Virus record (IMG/VR): IMGVR_UViG_3300036800_000149
Coordinates: 1 to 37,448 of that record
Length of the DNA stretch: 37,448 nucleotides
Source of the DNA: a virus
Strand: one strand, 5' to 3'
The notes beneath the pieces were generated by a model. That model was not told the origin of the DNA, searched no databases, and saw nothing but the letters and a program-made list of their open reading frames with translations. Shown here piece after piece: positions 14,401-22,073 of this stretch (positions are counted from its first letter, which is position 1; each line of letters begins with the position of its first letter). The translations under genes and the position numbers were made by a program.

Positions 14401-17233
14401 TGCCTACAAGCTGGCGCGGCTGATGTCTGGGGTCGCGGGCAAGGCCGACCGCATGCTCAACGGCGCCGGCACGTTTGATTTCAACAGCTACCAGGACACC
14501 GGCCCGTCTCTGAAGGCGATCCTGGCGCCGGTCGCCGACGATCTCGACGGGTTCCGCGCCTATCTCACCAGCGCGCGGGCGATCGAGCTGGAGGGCCGCG
14601 GCATCGCCACGGGCTTCGACATGCCGAGTGCGCAGCGCGTGGTCGCCGAGAGTGCCGATCGGTATGCCGAGCACGCCGCCAACCTGTTCGGTTTCCAGGA
14701 CCGCGTGTCGCAATACCTGCGCGACAGCGGCGTGCTGTCGGCGAGTGGCTATGCCGCCATGCGCGAGGCAAACCAGCTGTACGTTCCGTTCCAGCGCGTG
14801 ATGGATGACGTCGACGGCTTGGGCATCAAGCTGGCCGGCGGCGGTTCCCTGCAAGCGCGCAACCCGATCCACGCCATCCAGGGTTCGCAGCGCGTGGTGA
14901 TCGACCCGCTCGAGTCGATCATCCGCAACACCTTCCTGTTCACCCAGATGGCCGAACGGAACGCCGTCGGCACGCAGATGGCCGATATGCTGCTGCGCTC
15001 GTCCGCACACGAAGCAGCACCGGCCGAGACGCCGGCCGCGTCGGCTGCGGAGGTCGCGGCACTGCGCGACGCCGGGGTCGCGCATCCCGAGGACCTGGAG
15101 CCAATGATCGCCGGGGCCGCTCCACCGCGCGAGGGCGAGATCCGCATATTCAGGGACGGCAAACCGGAAACCTACCAGGTCGATGCCGACCTGGCCCGGG
15201 CCGTGAAGGGCTTGGACGGCGACACGATGAGCAACCTTGAGCGCATGCTGCGGCCCTTCGCGTCCGCGTTGCGCGCCGGCGCCGTGCTTCAGCCGGATTT
15301 CGTCCTGCGACATTCCCTCCGCGATTTCCTGTACGCCGCGGTCACCTCGCCAAGCGGGCTGTTCACCCCGGTTGACATGGCGCGCGGCTTCCTCGGCCTG
15401 GCGCGGCAGGACGCCGACTATCAGGAATGGCTGAAGACGGGGGGCGCGCAGGTTTCGATGGTCGCGCTCGATCGCCGCTACCTACAGCATTCGATCGACG
15501 ACCTGGCCGGCACGGGTTTGCTGGAACGGGCCTGGAACGTGATGCAGGATCCCGACGCATCAACCGCAGCGAAGGCGCGCGCGGTAGGCATGACGTTGCC
15601 GGCCGACGTGGCGCGCAAGTTCCTCATCTCGCCGATGCAGGCCGCGGTGACGTTCGCCGAAAGCGCGTCGCATCTCGGCGTGTTCAAGCAGCAGCTTCGC
15701 AGCATGGAGGCCGGACAGGAGGGCGGCGCGCCGCTGAGCAAGGCGCAGTTGCAGGAAGCCGGCTTCGTCTCGCGTGATACCGCAGTGGACGCCTCGCGCA
15801 TGGGCGCCAAGATGCGCACCTGGAACGCAGTGGCGGCGTTTTCGAATATTGCGATCCAGGACAGCGACCGGGTGATCCGCGCGTTCCGCGAAAGCCCAAT
15901 GAGCACGGCGATCAAGGTGGCCGGTGCGATTTCCCTCCCATCAGCGTTGACTTGGTGGAACGGCCACGGCGACAGCCGGTATGATGATGCGCCGAATTGG
16001 GAGCGCGACCTGTTCTGGGTGATCCCGACCGATCGGTGGCAGGATATCTCCAGCGAAGACTACGCCAAACAAACCGGCTCCGGGCGGCCAGCCGATCAGC
16101 TTCGTGTTGTTGATGGGCAGTATCAGGCGAATAACGGAATCACCGTCCGCATCCCGAAACCGTGGGGCATGGGCCTTGTGTTCGGCTCCGGGGTCGAGCG
16201 CACGCTGGACGCTTTCGTAGCGCACAAGCCCGATGCCTACGCCGAGTTCGCCAAGTCGATGGGTCAGGTCTCCGTGCCGAACCTGCTGCCGAACGCTCTG
16301 GTTCCGATGATGGAGCAATTCGCCAACCGCAGCACGTTCACCAATCGCACGCTTGTCCCGGACGAAATGGAGAAGTGGCTGCCGGAATACCAGTACACGC
16401 CTTACACAACGCAGACCGCGCGGGCACTTGGTCAGGCGCTCGGTGCGTTTCCCGGCATCAAGGATGCGCGGCTCGATCAAGGCGGCATGGGCGGCGTGGC
16501 GCGTGCTCTCACCTCGCCGATCCTGTTGGAGAATTACCTGCGCGGGTGGACCGGCAATCTCGGCATGTATGCATTGCAGCTCGCCGACGCCGGCTTGCGT
16601 AATGCCGGCATCGTTCCTGATCCCCCGATGCCAGCCTCGACGCTTGCAGACATTCCGATCGTCAAGGCGTTCGTCGTGCGCTACCCGTCGAGTTCGGCAC
16701 AGTCGATCCAGGATTTCGAAGACCAATACGCCGGCAATAAGGTATTTCTCGACACATGGCGGGCGATGGCGCGCAACGGCGACGCCGGCGCGATGGCGCG
16801 GATCAGCGCTGGCGCTCCTCCTGCCGCGCAGGCCGACATGAGTGGCGCCAACGCGCAACTGCTGCGGCTTGGCGTGACTCCTCCAGGTGCGGACAAGCGC
16901 ACCATGGGCAGCCTCTCGTCGCAGCAGACGCGCGCCACGACGGACGTGGAAACGCAGTCGCAGCTCGCCGGGATGCAGGTCGCGGCGATCCGGGCGAAGG
17001 CAACCGGCTTCGGTTCGCAGGTGACGGTTTCCCAACTGGACGACATCCACCAGGCGATCGGCGAGAATTCGCAGCTGGTGCGAGACATCAGCAAGAACCC
17101 AAACATTCCGCCGGACGAAAAACGCCAGCTCATCGACACGGCGTACTGGCGCATGGCCGAATTGGCACAGATCGGCAAGGCGTCGCTCGCCCAGGCATTG
17201 GGCAGCCCGACGGCACCAGGCGCCTTGCACTAA
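11414..17233 (+). CDS. Giant internal/injection protein with phosphoribosyltransferase-like domain (polyvalent protein)
   Basis: 1939 aa. Residues 30-75 contain two copies of a GYS-DQIN motif; residues 150-280 hold Gly/Ala-rich hydrophobic helices. Residues 388-580 look like a type I phosphoribosyltransferase: the PRPP-loop motif is YLIVDDNVTQGGT at about 510-523, preceded by a strand-helix region (PTVVAVHAEEAAGRNAIPETYA). A low-complexity acidic/Gly linker follows, then helical regions; residues 1280-1500 (VLRHSLRDFLYAAVTSPSG, AVAAFSNIAIQDSDRVIRAF) resemble a large polyvalent-protein associated domain of the LPD38 kind. Such proteins travel in the virion, form part of the ejection machinery, and deliver enzymatic domains into the host. 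The single open frame is intact. Confidence 0.75.
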   Translation: MADPAAAAAGAEPSAPPFAPAPAAAPPALSYPDQARAAGYSDDQINQWLAPWMADARAKGYSQDQINAHLGIVPPPAFDDGPVRSQISSNLAAAAKPVTSFGDALEAGWQLGNVGMGIRGAPPSKTVSPDAPWASRIAAQTAELAGDLPSMLGGFFVGAAGGAEGGPPGMAIGGTAGAMALPTALRELMMDSYAKGQFTNFRDFWSRVAPVMIDTAKSWVTGAATGAAGAGVGAAAGTVPGAIADWALPGSMQAAKTAAEVATMTTVGAAMEGHAPAAMDFANAAIVLGGVHFAGVGAVKLRDLYAQTGITPSAVVADAARDPTIAQDILSDKAIPDAYAAAGKAAATPEPEAARSAAGEDAGGQAPPGEAAATTSARTPFTPNFPDVVIQRPYGSPVRYIGHPDYAAAKAGDPEAADRFVDDMVDPAKVSELRAAIGDSKPTVVAVHAEEAAGRNAIPETYAKKLSGDLGLPLDDGIVQANKPQRTGQSAEYRISVHSEFDGPVEPGRDYLIVDDNVTQGGTLADLRSYIESRGGRVVAASTLTGSRQSEILAPRAGTIAALREKFPDLESRWQGTFGHDLSGLTESEAGYLLRSPTADARGDRVIARGQAGTASQIRRNPRPQGGGEGYDGEDDDGEPRGGDGGGGVTQPPGSGGPGPAGGGMGAAAEVLGKGDLWRLPPEQLDAMLEEKGASNHDKLVRALGSEEAAAEFNRLDRKQNSSIGSRADEGAREFDAKFGNLTPEQERLIYGFGETDAAADDIKAVLDAHGNRSDDPTDAAYEAAIAIRRVPAADIMAVPEGHSTATAQAAYVRLSNAYEDMRAAGIPGDQIGHAIAGALVNRGGWSPGDAAEVVGSFMERVAASQPAAPRAPQAMLPAPASEGVAPAAVSVTTHEVLDRPTSRPDEAPTAGGVGGAPGAPGTQGLLPLPEPGAGPPATLADAQNRILAHISIGEQPPARGWSWRGLYTNLVDRLYPLAAAVKSASGGEGLPAAQNAYKLARLMSGVAGKADRMLNGAGTFDFNSYQDTGPSLKAILAPVADDLDGFRAYLTSARAIELEGRGIATGFDMPSAQRVVAESADRYAEHAANLFGFQDRVSQYLRDSGVLSASGYAAMREANQLYVPFQRVMDDVDGLGIKLAGGGSLQARNPIHAIQGSQRVVIDPLESIIRNTFLFTQMAERNAVGTQMADMLLRSSAHEAAPAETPAASAAEVAALRDAGVAHPEDLEPMIAGAAPPREGEIRIFRDGKPETYQVDADLARAVKGLDGDTMSNLERMLRPFASALRAGAVLQPDFVLRHSLRDFLYAAVTSPSGLFTPVDMARGFLGLARQDADYQEWLKTGGAQVSMVALDRRYLQHSIDDLAGTGLLERAWNVMQDPDASTAAKARAVGMTLPADVARKFLISPMQAAVTFAESASHLGVFKQQLRSMEAGQEGGAPLSKAQLQEAGFVSRDTAVDASRMGAKMRTWNAVAAFSNIAIQDSDRVIRAFRESPMSTAIKVAGAISLPSALTWWNGHGDSRYDDAPNWERDLFWVIPTDRWQDISSEDYAKQTGSGRPADQLRVVDGQYQANNGITVRIPKPWGMGLVFGSGVERTLDAFVAHKPDAYAEFAKSMGQVSVPNLLPNALVPMMEQFANRSTFTNRTLVPDEMEKWLPEYQYTPYTTQTARALGQALGAFPGIKDARLDQGGMGGVARALTSPILLENYLRGWTGNLGMYALQLADAGLRNAGIVPDPPMPASTLADIPIVKAFVVRYPSSSAQSIQDFEDQYAGNKVFLDTWRAMARNGDAGAMARISAGAPPAAQADMSGANAQLLRLGVTPPGADKRTMGSLSSQQTRATTDVETQSQLAGMQVAAIRAKATGFGSQVTVSQLDDIHQAIGENSQLVRDISKNPNIPPDEKRQLIDTAYWRMAELAQIGKASLAQALGSPTAPGALH

Positions 17234-17246
17234 GGATTCAAGCCCG

Positions 17247-18428
17247 ATGGCATCCACGCAAATCGACCGCCTGGGTTCGATCCCACTGGCGCCGGTCAGG
17301 CTGACTGCGACCGCGGTCGCCGGCGGCTTCACGCTGAACTGGACGGGGAGCGCCGATCCGGCGATCGGCAGCTACCAGGTCTCCGTGGCGCCTGGCAGCG
17401 GCCAGCCGTTTTCCGAGGCGCTCGCAGTTTCGACCCTCGCCGCACCGGCGACGACGACGACGTTCACACCGGGTTACGGTGCGGCGCCGTTGACGGTGTT
17501 CCTGCAAGCCGTGGGGACCGGTGGCGCGAGCGCGGCAACGAGTGTGGGCGTGACGCCGCTGTTTCCTTTGACGCTGTTGCTGGGCGCCGCACCCGGCGAT
17601 TGGACCAATACGGCACCGCGATACCCGTTCCTGTTCACCGTCGGGGGCGCCGATCCTACCGCGATCCTCGGACGGGCGCCGGGCCTTTACAACGAGGACG
17701 CGCTCGCCGGCGCGATCCTCGCACCTGTCGGATCGACACAATACCAAGTCAACGGCGTTGCAGGATACGCGGTTTCGAATTCTGCCGCCACCTTCGCGGT
17801 CGGGCTGTTCTCGGCGGCGGGGTGCGGCGCAAATGGCGTCTATGCGTGGGGCTGCAATCCGGGCGTCAATGACTACGGCTTTGCTTCCCCGTTAATCCAA
17901 GGCGTCGAAGTCGATTGCGTCACCACCAACGGCGCCACCAACTGTAACGGGCTGTCCCTCAACATCGCGGCGTCCGCCCGGTCATCCGGACTGTTGAACG
18001 GCATTGTGGTTGCCTGCGCTGGCGGCGGCGTCCTTAGCACCGCTTTCCAGTCGGCGGACGGCGCTGCCATAGACGCCTTCTTCGCCGGACGAGCGTCGCA
18101 AAGCGCCAATAGTAACAGCCAATTAGTAGTCTTCAACACGGCCGACAGCACCAACACGGCGCATGAGGCCATTATAAATGGCTTCCCTACGCCGGGAGGC
18201 GCCGGTCTCTATCTACAAGGCACGGGCACAGGGGCTGTGGTGGAGTGCGGCAGCCCCTTCCGCACGCAGCAGTTCACCGTCGCCACCTTGCCGTCCGCGT
18301 CGCTCTACGCGGGCGCAGAGGCGTGGGTGACGGATGCGGTAAGCCCAGCCTACCGCGGCGCCCTGACCGGCGGGGGCGCCACGTACTGCAAGGTCTTTTC
18401 GACCGGCGCCGCCTGGCTGACCTGCTGA
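17247..18428 (+). CDS. Tail fibre / receptor-binding protein
   Basis: 393 aa. Residues 15-110 form a fibronectin type III-like domain (VRLTATAVAGGFTLNWTGS... GSYQVSVAPGSG... TTFTPGYG... VFLQAVGTGGASA). The middle is Gly/Ala/Asn-rich beta structure with no catalytic motif seen. The C-terminus (TVATLPSASLYAGAEAWVTDA, YRGALTGGGATYCKVFSTGAAW) is a common ending of phage tail fibres. It lies right after the injection proteins and before lysis-type genes, the usual fibre position. The final residues WLTC give a terminal Cys, which may be incidental. Receptor unknown. Confidence 0.65.
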   Translation: MASTQIDRLGSIPLAPVRLTATAVAGGFTLNWTGSADPAIGSYQVSVAPGSGQPFSEALAVSTLAAPATTTTFTPGYGAAPLTVFLQAVGTGGASAATSVGVTPLFPLTLLLGAAPGDWTNTAPRYPFLFTVGGADPTAILGRAPGLYNEDALAGAILAPVGSTQYQVNGVAGYAVSNSAATFAVGLFSAAGCGANGVYAWGCNPGVNDYGFASPLIQGVEVDCVTTNGATNCNGLSLNIAASARSSGLLNGIVVACAGGGVLSTAFQSADGAAIDAFFAGRASQSANSNSQLVVFNTADSTNTAHEAIINGFPTPGGAGLYLQGTGTGAVVECGSPFRTQQFTVATLPSASLYAGAEAWVTDAVSPAYRGALTGGGATYCKVFSTGAAWLTC

Positions 18429-18455
18429 AAGCCTGAAATCAAAGGAGACCCCGCG

Positions 18456-18869
18456 ATGTCGATCGTATCGCCGGACGGCGGCGACGCGTCGTGGTTGCAG
18501 TGGGCAGTCACGAGCGCGCTCGGCCTCTTTACCGTCGCCTACGGTGGCGCGCTGGCGCACCTGTGGCAGGAGATCGCGAAGGTGCGCGACCGGCAGGACA
18601 CGGCCGCCAATGCCGCGCGCGAACGCGCTGAGAAGGGCGACGACGCGCTCCGGGCCACGATCGACGAGCTGCGCCGAGCCGTGGAGCAAATGGCGAGCCG
18701 CGACGAGATCGAGCGGCTGCGCACGATGATGGAGCAGGACCGCCGGCTGGCGGCAATCGACCGCGCGAACATCGCGGCGGCCATGGTCACGCGAGCCGAG
18801 CTGGAGCGGCAGATCGACCGCGTGGTCGGCGCTTTCTCGCAGCAGGCCAGACTGAACTCGCCGGCCTGA
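18456..18869 (+). CDS. Membrane-anchored coiled-coil protein of the lysis region
   Basis: 137 aa, with AAAGGAG before the ATG. One membrane helix at residues 13-35 (LQWAVTSALGLFTVAYGGAL) is followed by a long charged coiled coil (about residues 37-130: WQEIAKVRDRQDTAANAARERAEK..., ELRRAVEQMASRDEIERLRTMMEQD). This layout is that of an inner-membrane spanin (Rz) or an accessory holin-type protein in a gram-negative phage. No lipobox. The neighbour downstream carries hydrophobic helices and a lipobox, so together they may form a lysis cassette. Exact role not proven. Confidence 0.55.
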   Translation: MSIVSPDGGDASWLQWAVTSALGLFTVAYGGALAHLWQEIAKVRDRQDTAANAARERAEKGDDALRATIDELRRAVEQMASRDEIERLRTMMEQDRRLAAIDRANIAAAMVTRAELERQIDRVVGAFSQQARLNSPA

Positions 18870-18973
18870 CTGCGGACGGCCCGGCGATCGTTCGATACCG
18901 AACGGCCTCATTACACCTCGGAAAAACGGACACGCACACCGATCCGGCGCGGTCTCGCCGGCAGGAGACGGAC

Positions 18974-19597
18974 ATGCTGGACCTGTTGAAATTCGCGGAC
19001 GCCCGCCTGGGCGAGCCGTCGACCTGGGCGTCGATCGCCCTGCTGCTGGCGACGGCGCATGTCAGTGTCGATCCGGGCGTGCTGCACCAGGTCACGCTAT
19101 GGGCCTCAATCGCGTCGGGCGTGTTGGGCGTGGTACTGACCGAGGTGGGCACGAAGCCGGCGGCGCAGATCGCCAGCGACGCGGTGACGGCGCTTCTCGC
19201 CGCGGCCAAGGCGATGCCGGTCCCGGTGAAGACGCTGGGGCTGCTGCTGGCCGTGGGCCTGGGGGCTCTGCTGGCGGCGTGTTCGGCGCCGAAGATCATC
19301 GCGGCCCTGCAATCGCCGCCCGGGCAGTTGTTCTGCGCCATCCAGACGAGCGGCGGCGGCACCATCGTCGCCGGGCTGATCTCCACCGCGGTAACGGGAG
19401 TGGCGCCAGGAGCCGGGCCGATCGCCGTTCTGGCAACCAATGCGACCGTGGCCGACGTGGACGGCGACTGTGCCAAGGCGGCCATGGCGACGGGTGGGGT
19501 GTCGGCCGTGCCGGTATCGCCGCCGGCCGTGCCGTCTGCCGCGCCGCAGGTGGCGATCCCGTCGCCGGCGTCACCCGTGACCGGGGGTGCAGCGTGA
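18974..19597 (+). CDS. Holin-like protein fused to a lipoprotein-like segment
   Basis: 207 aa, AGGAGA before the ATG. Residues 1-70 contain two hydrophobic helices (STWASIALLLATAHV and LWASIASGVLGVVLT) and read like a small phage holin. From Met81 the frame restarts as a lipoprotein signal: MPVPVKTLGLLLAVGLGALL then AAC, a lipobox with Cys103, followed by an Ala/Gly/Pro-rich tail. In related phages I would expect two separate genes. Either the fusion is real or an internal start at 19214 makes the lipoprotein separately; an AAGG lies only 2 bases before that ATG, which is too close for an ideal ribosome site. Probable lysis function. Confidence 0.55.
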   Translation: MLDLLKFADARLGEPSTWASIALLLATAHVSVDPGVLHQVTLWASIASGVLGVVLTEVGTKPAAQIASDAVTALLAAAKAMPVPVKTLGLLLAVGLGALLAACSAPKIIAALQSPPGQLFCAIQTSGGGTIVAGLISTAVTGVAPGAGPIAVLATNATVADVDGDCAKAAMATGGVSAVPVSPPAVPSAAPQVAIPSPASPVTGGAA

Positions 19598-19917
19598 AGG
19601 TCGGCGACCGCGTGCTGCTGCCGGTCGTCGTCACCAGCACGATGCCTGACGCGCACGGATTGACGGTGGTGGCTGTCGCCGATGACGTCGGGCAGATCAC
19701 CGGGCGCGACGAAATCTGGGTGATCACCCGGAACCTGGTCGAAGCTCCTGCCGAGACTCCCGGGCCGTCAGTGTTTATCGCCGGCCATGTGCGCGTGCTG
19801 CTGGGCGACGCGCACCTGCCGGACCTGGTGGTCAATGGGTACGTGCTGAGCGATGCCGAACACCGGGCGGTGCAGGACGGCAGGAGGACCGGGCACCGCG
19901 TCGAAGTGGTGGTCTGA
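19594..19917 (+). CDS. Conserved-looking small phage protein, unknown function
   Basis: 107 aa, GTG start overlapping the previous stop (GTGA), so probably translationally coupled. It begins MKVGDRVLLPVVVTSTMPDAH and continues VTVVA-type beta strands, then VNGYVLSDAEHRAVQDGRRTGHRVEVVV: a small beta-barrel-like protein with no signal peptide or membrane helix. It is the last plus-strand gene before the convergent 122-aa gene and the terminator. The role is unknown; its position suggests a lysis-region accessory protein. Confidence 0.55.
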   Translation: MKVGDRVLLPVVVTSTMPDAHGLTVVAVADDVGQITGRDEIWVITRNLVEAPAETPGPSVFIAGHVRVLLGDAHLPDLVVNGYVLSDAEHRAVQDGRRTGHRVEVVV

Positions 19918-20286
19918 CTAGGCCGCCTTGGTTTCGGGGTACGCGTCGATCAGGATCGCTTCGGCGTATTTCAGCCAGCCCGCGCGCTGATCCGGCGGGA
20001 AGCGCGTGCCCGCCGGCGGCAGCGTCTGTCCGAGCGCGAACAACCGGGACGGCATGACGCCGGCAGCCTGCGAGACCAGCGTCTGCGACATGTTTCTGGG
20101 CAGGGTGCGCGTGGCGGTGGTGGGGGCGCTGGCCGGCTGCTTGCGGGGCGTTCCCCCGATTGCGGGTGCCGGCATCTTCCGTGCCGTGCGTGCGATGCGC
20201 CGGCGCTTGCGGGTCGTGCGCGTCGTGGTTGCCGTCTGGCCGTTCGATGGCTGCGGCTGGGCGGCCGGCTGCGTGGTGGCGGACAT
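19918..20286 (-). CDS. Basic Ala/Thr/Arg-rich protein of unknown function
   Basis: 122 aa; AGGAG lies about 10 bases before the ATG at 20286, and the stop directly abuts the convergent neighbour. Residues 1-60 are low-complexity and strongly basic (TTTRTTRKRRRIARTARK), suggesting nucleic-acid binding; residues 65-122 form a compact helical segment (NMSQTLVSQAAGVMPSRLFALGQTLPPAG... WLKYAEAILIDAYPE). It lies between the lysis cassette and the late terminator on the opposite strand. No family recognised. Confidence 0.5.
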   Translation of the reverse strand: MSATTQPAAQPQPSNGQTATTTRTTRKRRRIARTARKMPAPAIGGTPRKQPASAPTTATRTLPRNMSQTLVSQAAGVMPSRLFALGQTLPPAGTRFPPDQRAGWLKYAEAILIDAYPETKAA

Positions 20287-20386
20287 CCTGTTGCTCCTGG
20301 TCGTCGTGCGTCGGCGACGGGCGCCATTTGCCGCAGATCGCCGGGCTGCGTAAAGCCGGGGCGGACGTTTCCTCCTCAAAACTTGA

Positions 20387-20418
20387 CCGGCGCTCCTGGC
20401 AGGGGCGCCGGTCTTTTT
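20387..20418 (+). terminator. Rho-independent terminator of the late operon
   Basis: CCGGCGCTCC (20387-20396) pairs with GGGGCGCCGG (20402-20411), with one G-T wobble, followed by TCTTTTT (20412-20418). It is oriented to stop rightward transcription from the virion/lysis module before the attachment site. Confidence 0.85.
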
Positions 20419-20502
20419 GCGTGTGGGGGCCGCGTGCTTGGCGGGGGCGAATCGGCAACCTATGATTCGCCGGGGCGAGTCGGAGGCGTGGATTTGCGGC
20501 AC

Positions 20503-20512
20503 GGTTTGGGCA
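20503..20512 (+). promoter_or_regulatory. Possible integrase arm-type site, left
   Basis: GGTTTGGGCA, 59 bp left of the tRNA fragment. The same core recurs at 20710-20719 (CGTTTGGGCA) and, one base shorter, at 20699-20708 (GGGTTGGGCA) on the right side. Such repeats flanking a core are expected for tyrosine-integrase arm binding; unproven. Confidence 0.3.
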
Positions 20513-20570
20513 ATCGGGTGTGCCGGGCGGGAAAATAGGTGATGGCAGCAGTAGGTTTCGCGTCAGGCGC

Positions 20571-20620
20571 CTGCCTCGACACGGCAGGGGCCACAGGTTC
20601 AATCCCTGTCGCGCCCACCA
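20571..20620 (+). other. attP-like core: 3' half of tRNA-Val(GAC)
   Basis: The 50 bases reproduce a tRNA from the anticodon arm to CCA: anticodon stem CTGCC/GGCAG around loop TCGACAC (anticodon GAC), variable region, T-arm ACAGG-TTCAATC-CCTGT, acceptor 3' strand CGCGCCC and ACCA. No 5' acceptor strand (GGGCGCG) or D-arm occurs upstream, so this is not a full tRNA. Position 33 is C in place of the near-universal T. A tRNA 3' fragment next to an integrase gene is the normal signature of a phage attachment site, here for a host tRNA-Val gene. Confidence 0.8.
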
Positions 20621-20698
20621 TCCGCCAAGGGTTTCCTGGGATTCGGGGGCCGGACAGACCCGGACAAAGCCGGCCATTTAAGGCAATGGGTGCTAGGC

Positions 20699-20719
20699 GG
20701 GTTGGGCACCGTTTGGGCA
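20699..20719 (+). promoter_or_regulatory. Possible integrase arm-type sites, right (pair)
   Basis: Two near-copies of GTTTGGGCA in tandem, GGGTTGGGCA and CGTTTGGGCA, 11 bp apart, just downstream of the integrase operon and right of the attachment core. Candidate integrase arm sites by repetition and place only. Confidence 0.3.
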
Positions 20720-20721
20720 GC

Positions 20722-21036
20722 CTAGCCCCGCCGGGTCGCAACCTTTGGCAGCTCGCCGGTCGTCGCAAGCTTGTCCAGGTCCTCCAGCATTTCGGTCCGC
20801 ATCTCCTGCACGTTGTATTCCCAGCCGGGCAGCAGGGTGTGCGTATAGGTCCGGCGCCCCAGATCCAGGATGAGACCGGGTAGGTTGGGCCATGTTGCGA
20901 GCCACACCCCGCGTCGCGGGCGAGCCATGTCGACGTGCATCACACACCGCTCTCCGGCGGACTCTGGCTCGCGGAGCGCGAGGCGGATCGCGACGACCGC
21001 CGTGGGGGCGCCCGTGCGCTCTGCCGAGTTGCTCAC
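20722..21036 (-). CDS. Small protein coupled to integrase, unknown function
   Basis: 104 aa; the GTG start overlaps the integrase stop (GTGA). The N-terminal third (TAVVAIRLALREPES) and the middle (CVMHVDMARPRRGVWLATWPNLPGLILDLGRRTYTHTLLPGWEYNVQEM) look folded; the C-terminus is a charged helix (RTEMLEDLDKLATTGELPKV). Last gene of the long leftward operon, next to attP. No family recognised. It could modulate integration by position, but that is speculation. Confidence 0.55.
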   Translation of the reverse strand: MSNSAERTGAPTAVVAIRLALREPESAGERCVMHVDMARPRRGVWLATWPNLPGLILDLGRRTYTHTLLPGWEYNVQEMRTEMLEDLDKLATTGELPKVATRRG

Positions 21037-22073
21037 GCCAGCCTTCTGATTGCCTGTGCCATCCGGTCGTCCGACGTGGTGGCGTAGCGCTGCACCGACC
21101 GCAGTGAGGTCCACCCGCCAAGCTGCATCAGCGTCGGCAGGTCGGTCCCGGCCCAGACCATCCGGGTTGCCCAATCGTGCCGCCAGTCATGCACACGAAA
21201 GCCGGTGATCCGTGCAAATTTGCATGCCGTCGCGTGCGCCGTGGTCAACGGATTGCCGCCCTGCTGGCGGCCGTCGCGGCCGCGCGTGTCGGCGTAGGGG
21301 ATGCCCTTGGCGCCGCGGAACACCCGGCCGAATTCCGGCTTGCCGACTGCCGACCATAGGCCGAACAGCAGCGCGTCCACCCGAGGGTGCATGGCGATCG
21401 TCCGTCCCCGCGCCGACTTCGTCTCCCAGGCAGGCAGGTTGATCGTGCGCCGGTCGAAATCCACCCGCCGCCAGTCCAGTTGCAACGCTTCCTGGGTACG
21501 CATGCCCTGGTAGGCGAGCAGCAACACGGGGCAGGCGGCGTGAGGGTTGTACGCGGCCAGGAGGCGGCGGCGCGGCGCGTCGGGCAGGTAGATCGCGCGG
21601 ACTTCGCCGTTGGCACCCTTCACGGCCGGAAGCTTCACCGCAGGAACCTCGTGCGCCGCACACCCGTGGTTCAGCGCGGCCTGCAAGACAGCGCGCCAGC
21701 GGGCGGTGGTGGCGGGCTTGCCCCTTCGGCCGTCCAGCCAGGTCCGCCACGCGAGAGTGGCCTCGGTCAGTGGGCGGTCGCCGATCGCCTCGTTGAATTC
21801 GGCCACTCGCACCGTGTCGTAGGATTTCACACCGCCGGACCTGGACAGGTAGGCTTCGAGGCAGTCGCTTATTGTGAGGCGGCGTTGCCGCCCCGCCGTT
21901 CCGTCAAGGAGATCACCGCGGATTTCCGCTTCGCGCGCGCTCCCAATTGCTTCTGCGTCAACGCGCGCACGCGCTCCTGTGGTGAACTCGGGGACGATGA
22001 CCGTTTGCGTCCCGACCCGGACGCGCCCCCGCGCGTGCCAGACTTTCCCGCGCCGGCGGTAATGTAGCGGCAC
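21033..22073 (-). CDS. int: Tyrosine integrase
   Basis: 346 aa. The start is the GTG at 22073, seven bases after a perfect GGAGG; the frame is open further upstream but without a ribosome site. The N-terminus (PLHYRRRGKVWHARGRVRVGTQTV) is an arm-binding-like domain, followed by a SAM-like core-binding domain (about residues 60-150). The catalytic domain shows the first Arg in YQGMRTQEALQLDW, HDWRHDWATRM for the His-x-x-Arg box, GGWTSLRSVQRYAT with the Trp/His-box position and the nucleophilic Tyr. It would integrate the phage at the host tRNA-Val gene, using the fragment at 20571-20620. It lies at the distal end of the leftward early operon and overlaps the upstream HTH gene by 205 bases. Confidence 0.92.
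   Translation of the reverse strand: MPLHYRRRGKVWHARGRVRVGTQTVIVPEFTTGARARVDAEAIGSAREAEIRGDLLDGTAGRQRRLTISDCLEAYLSRSGGVKSYDTVRVAEFNEAIGDRPLTEATLAWRTWLDGRRGKPATTARWRAVLQAALNHGCAAHEVPAVKLPAVKGANGEVRAIYLPDAPRRRLLAAYNPHAACPVLLLAYQGMRTQEALQLDWRRVDFDRRTINLPAWETKSARGRTIAMHPRVDALLFGLWSAVGKPEFGRVFRGAKGIPYADTRGRDGRQQGGNPLTTAHATACKFARITGFRVHDWRHDWATRMVWAGTDLPTLMQLGGWTSLRSVQRYATTSDDRMAQAIRRLA

Noticed and set aside
15941-17332. 463-codon minus-strand frame
   Set aside because: Shadow of the giant injection gene; no ribosome site or recognisable motif.
20541-20620. A complete tRNA gene
   Set aside because: The 5' acceptor strand and D-arm are missing; only the 3' half is present, with a non-standard base at position 33.
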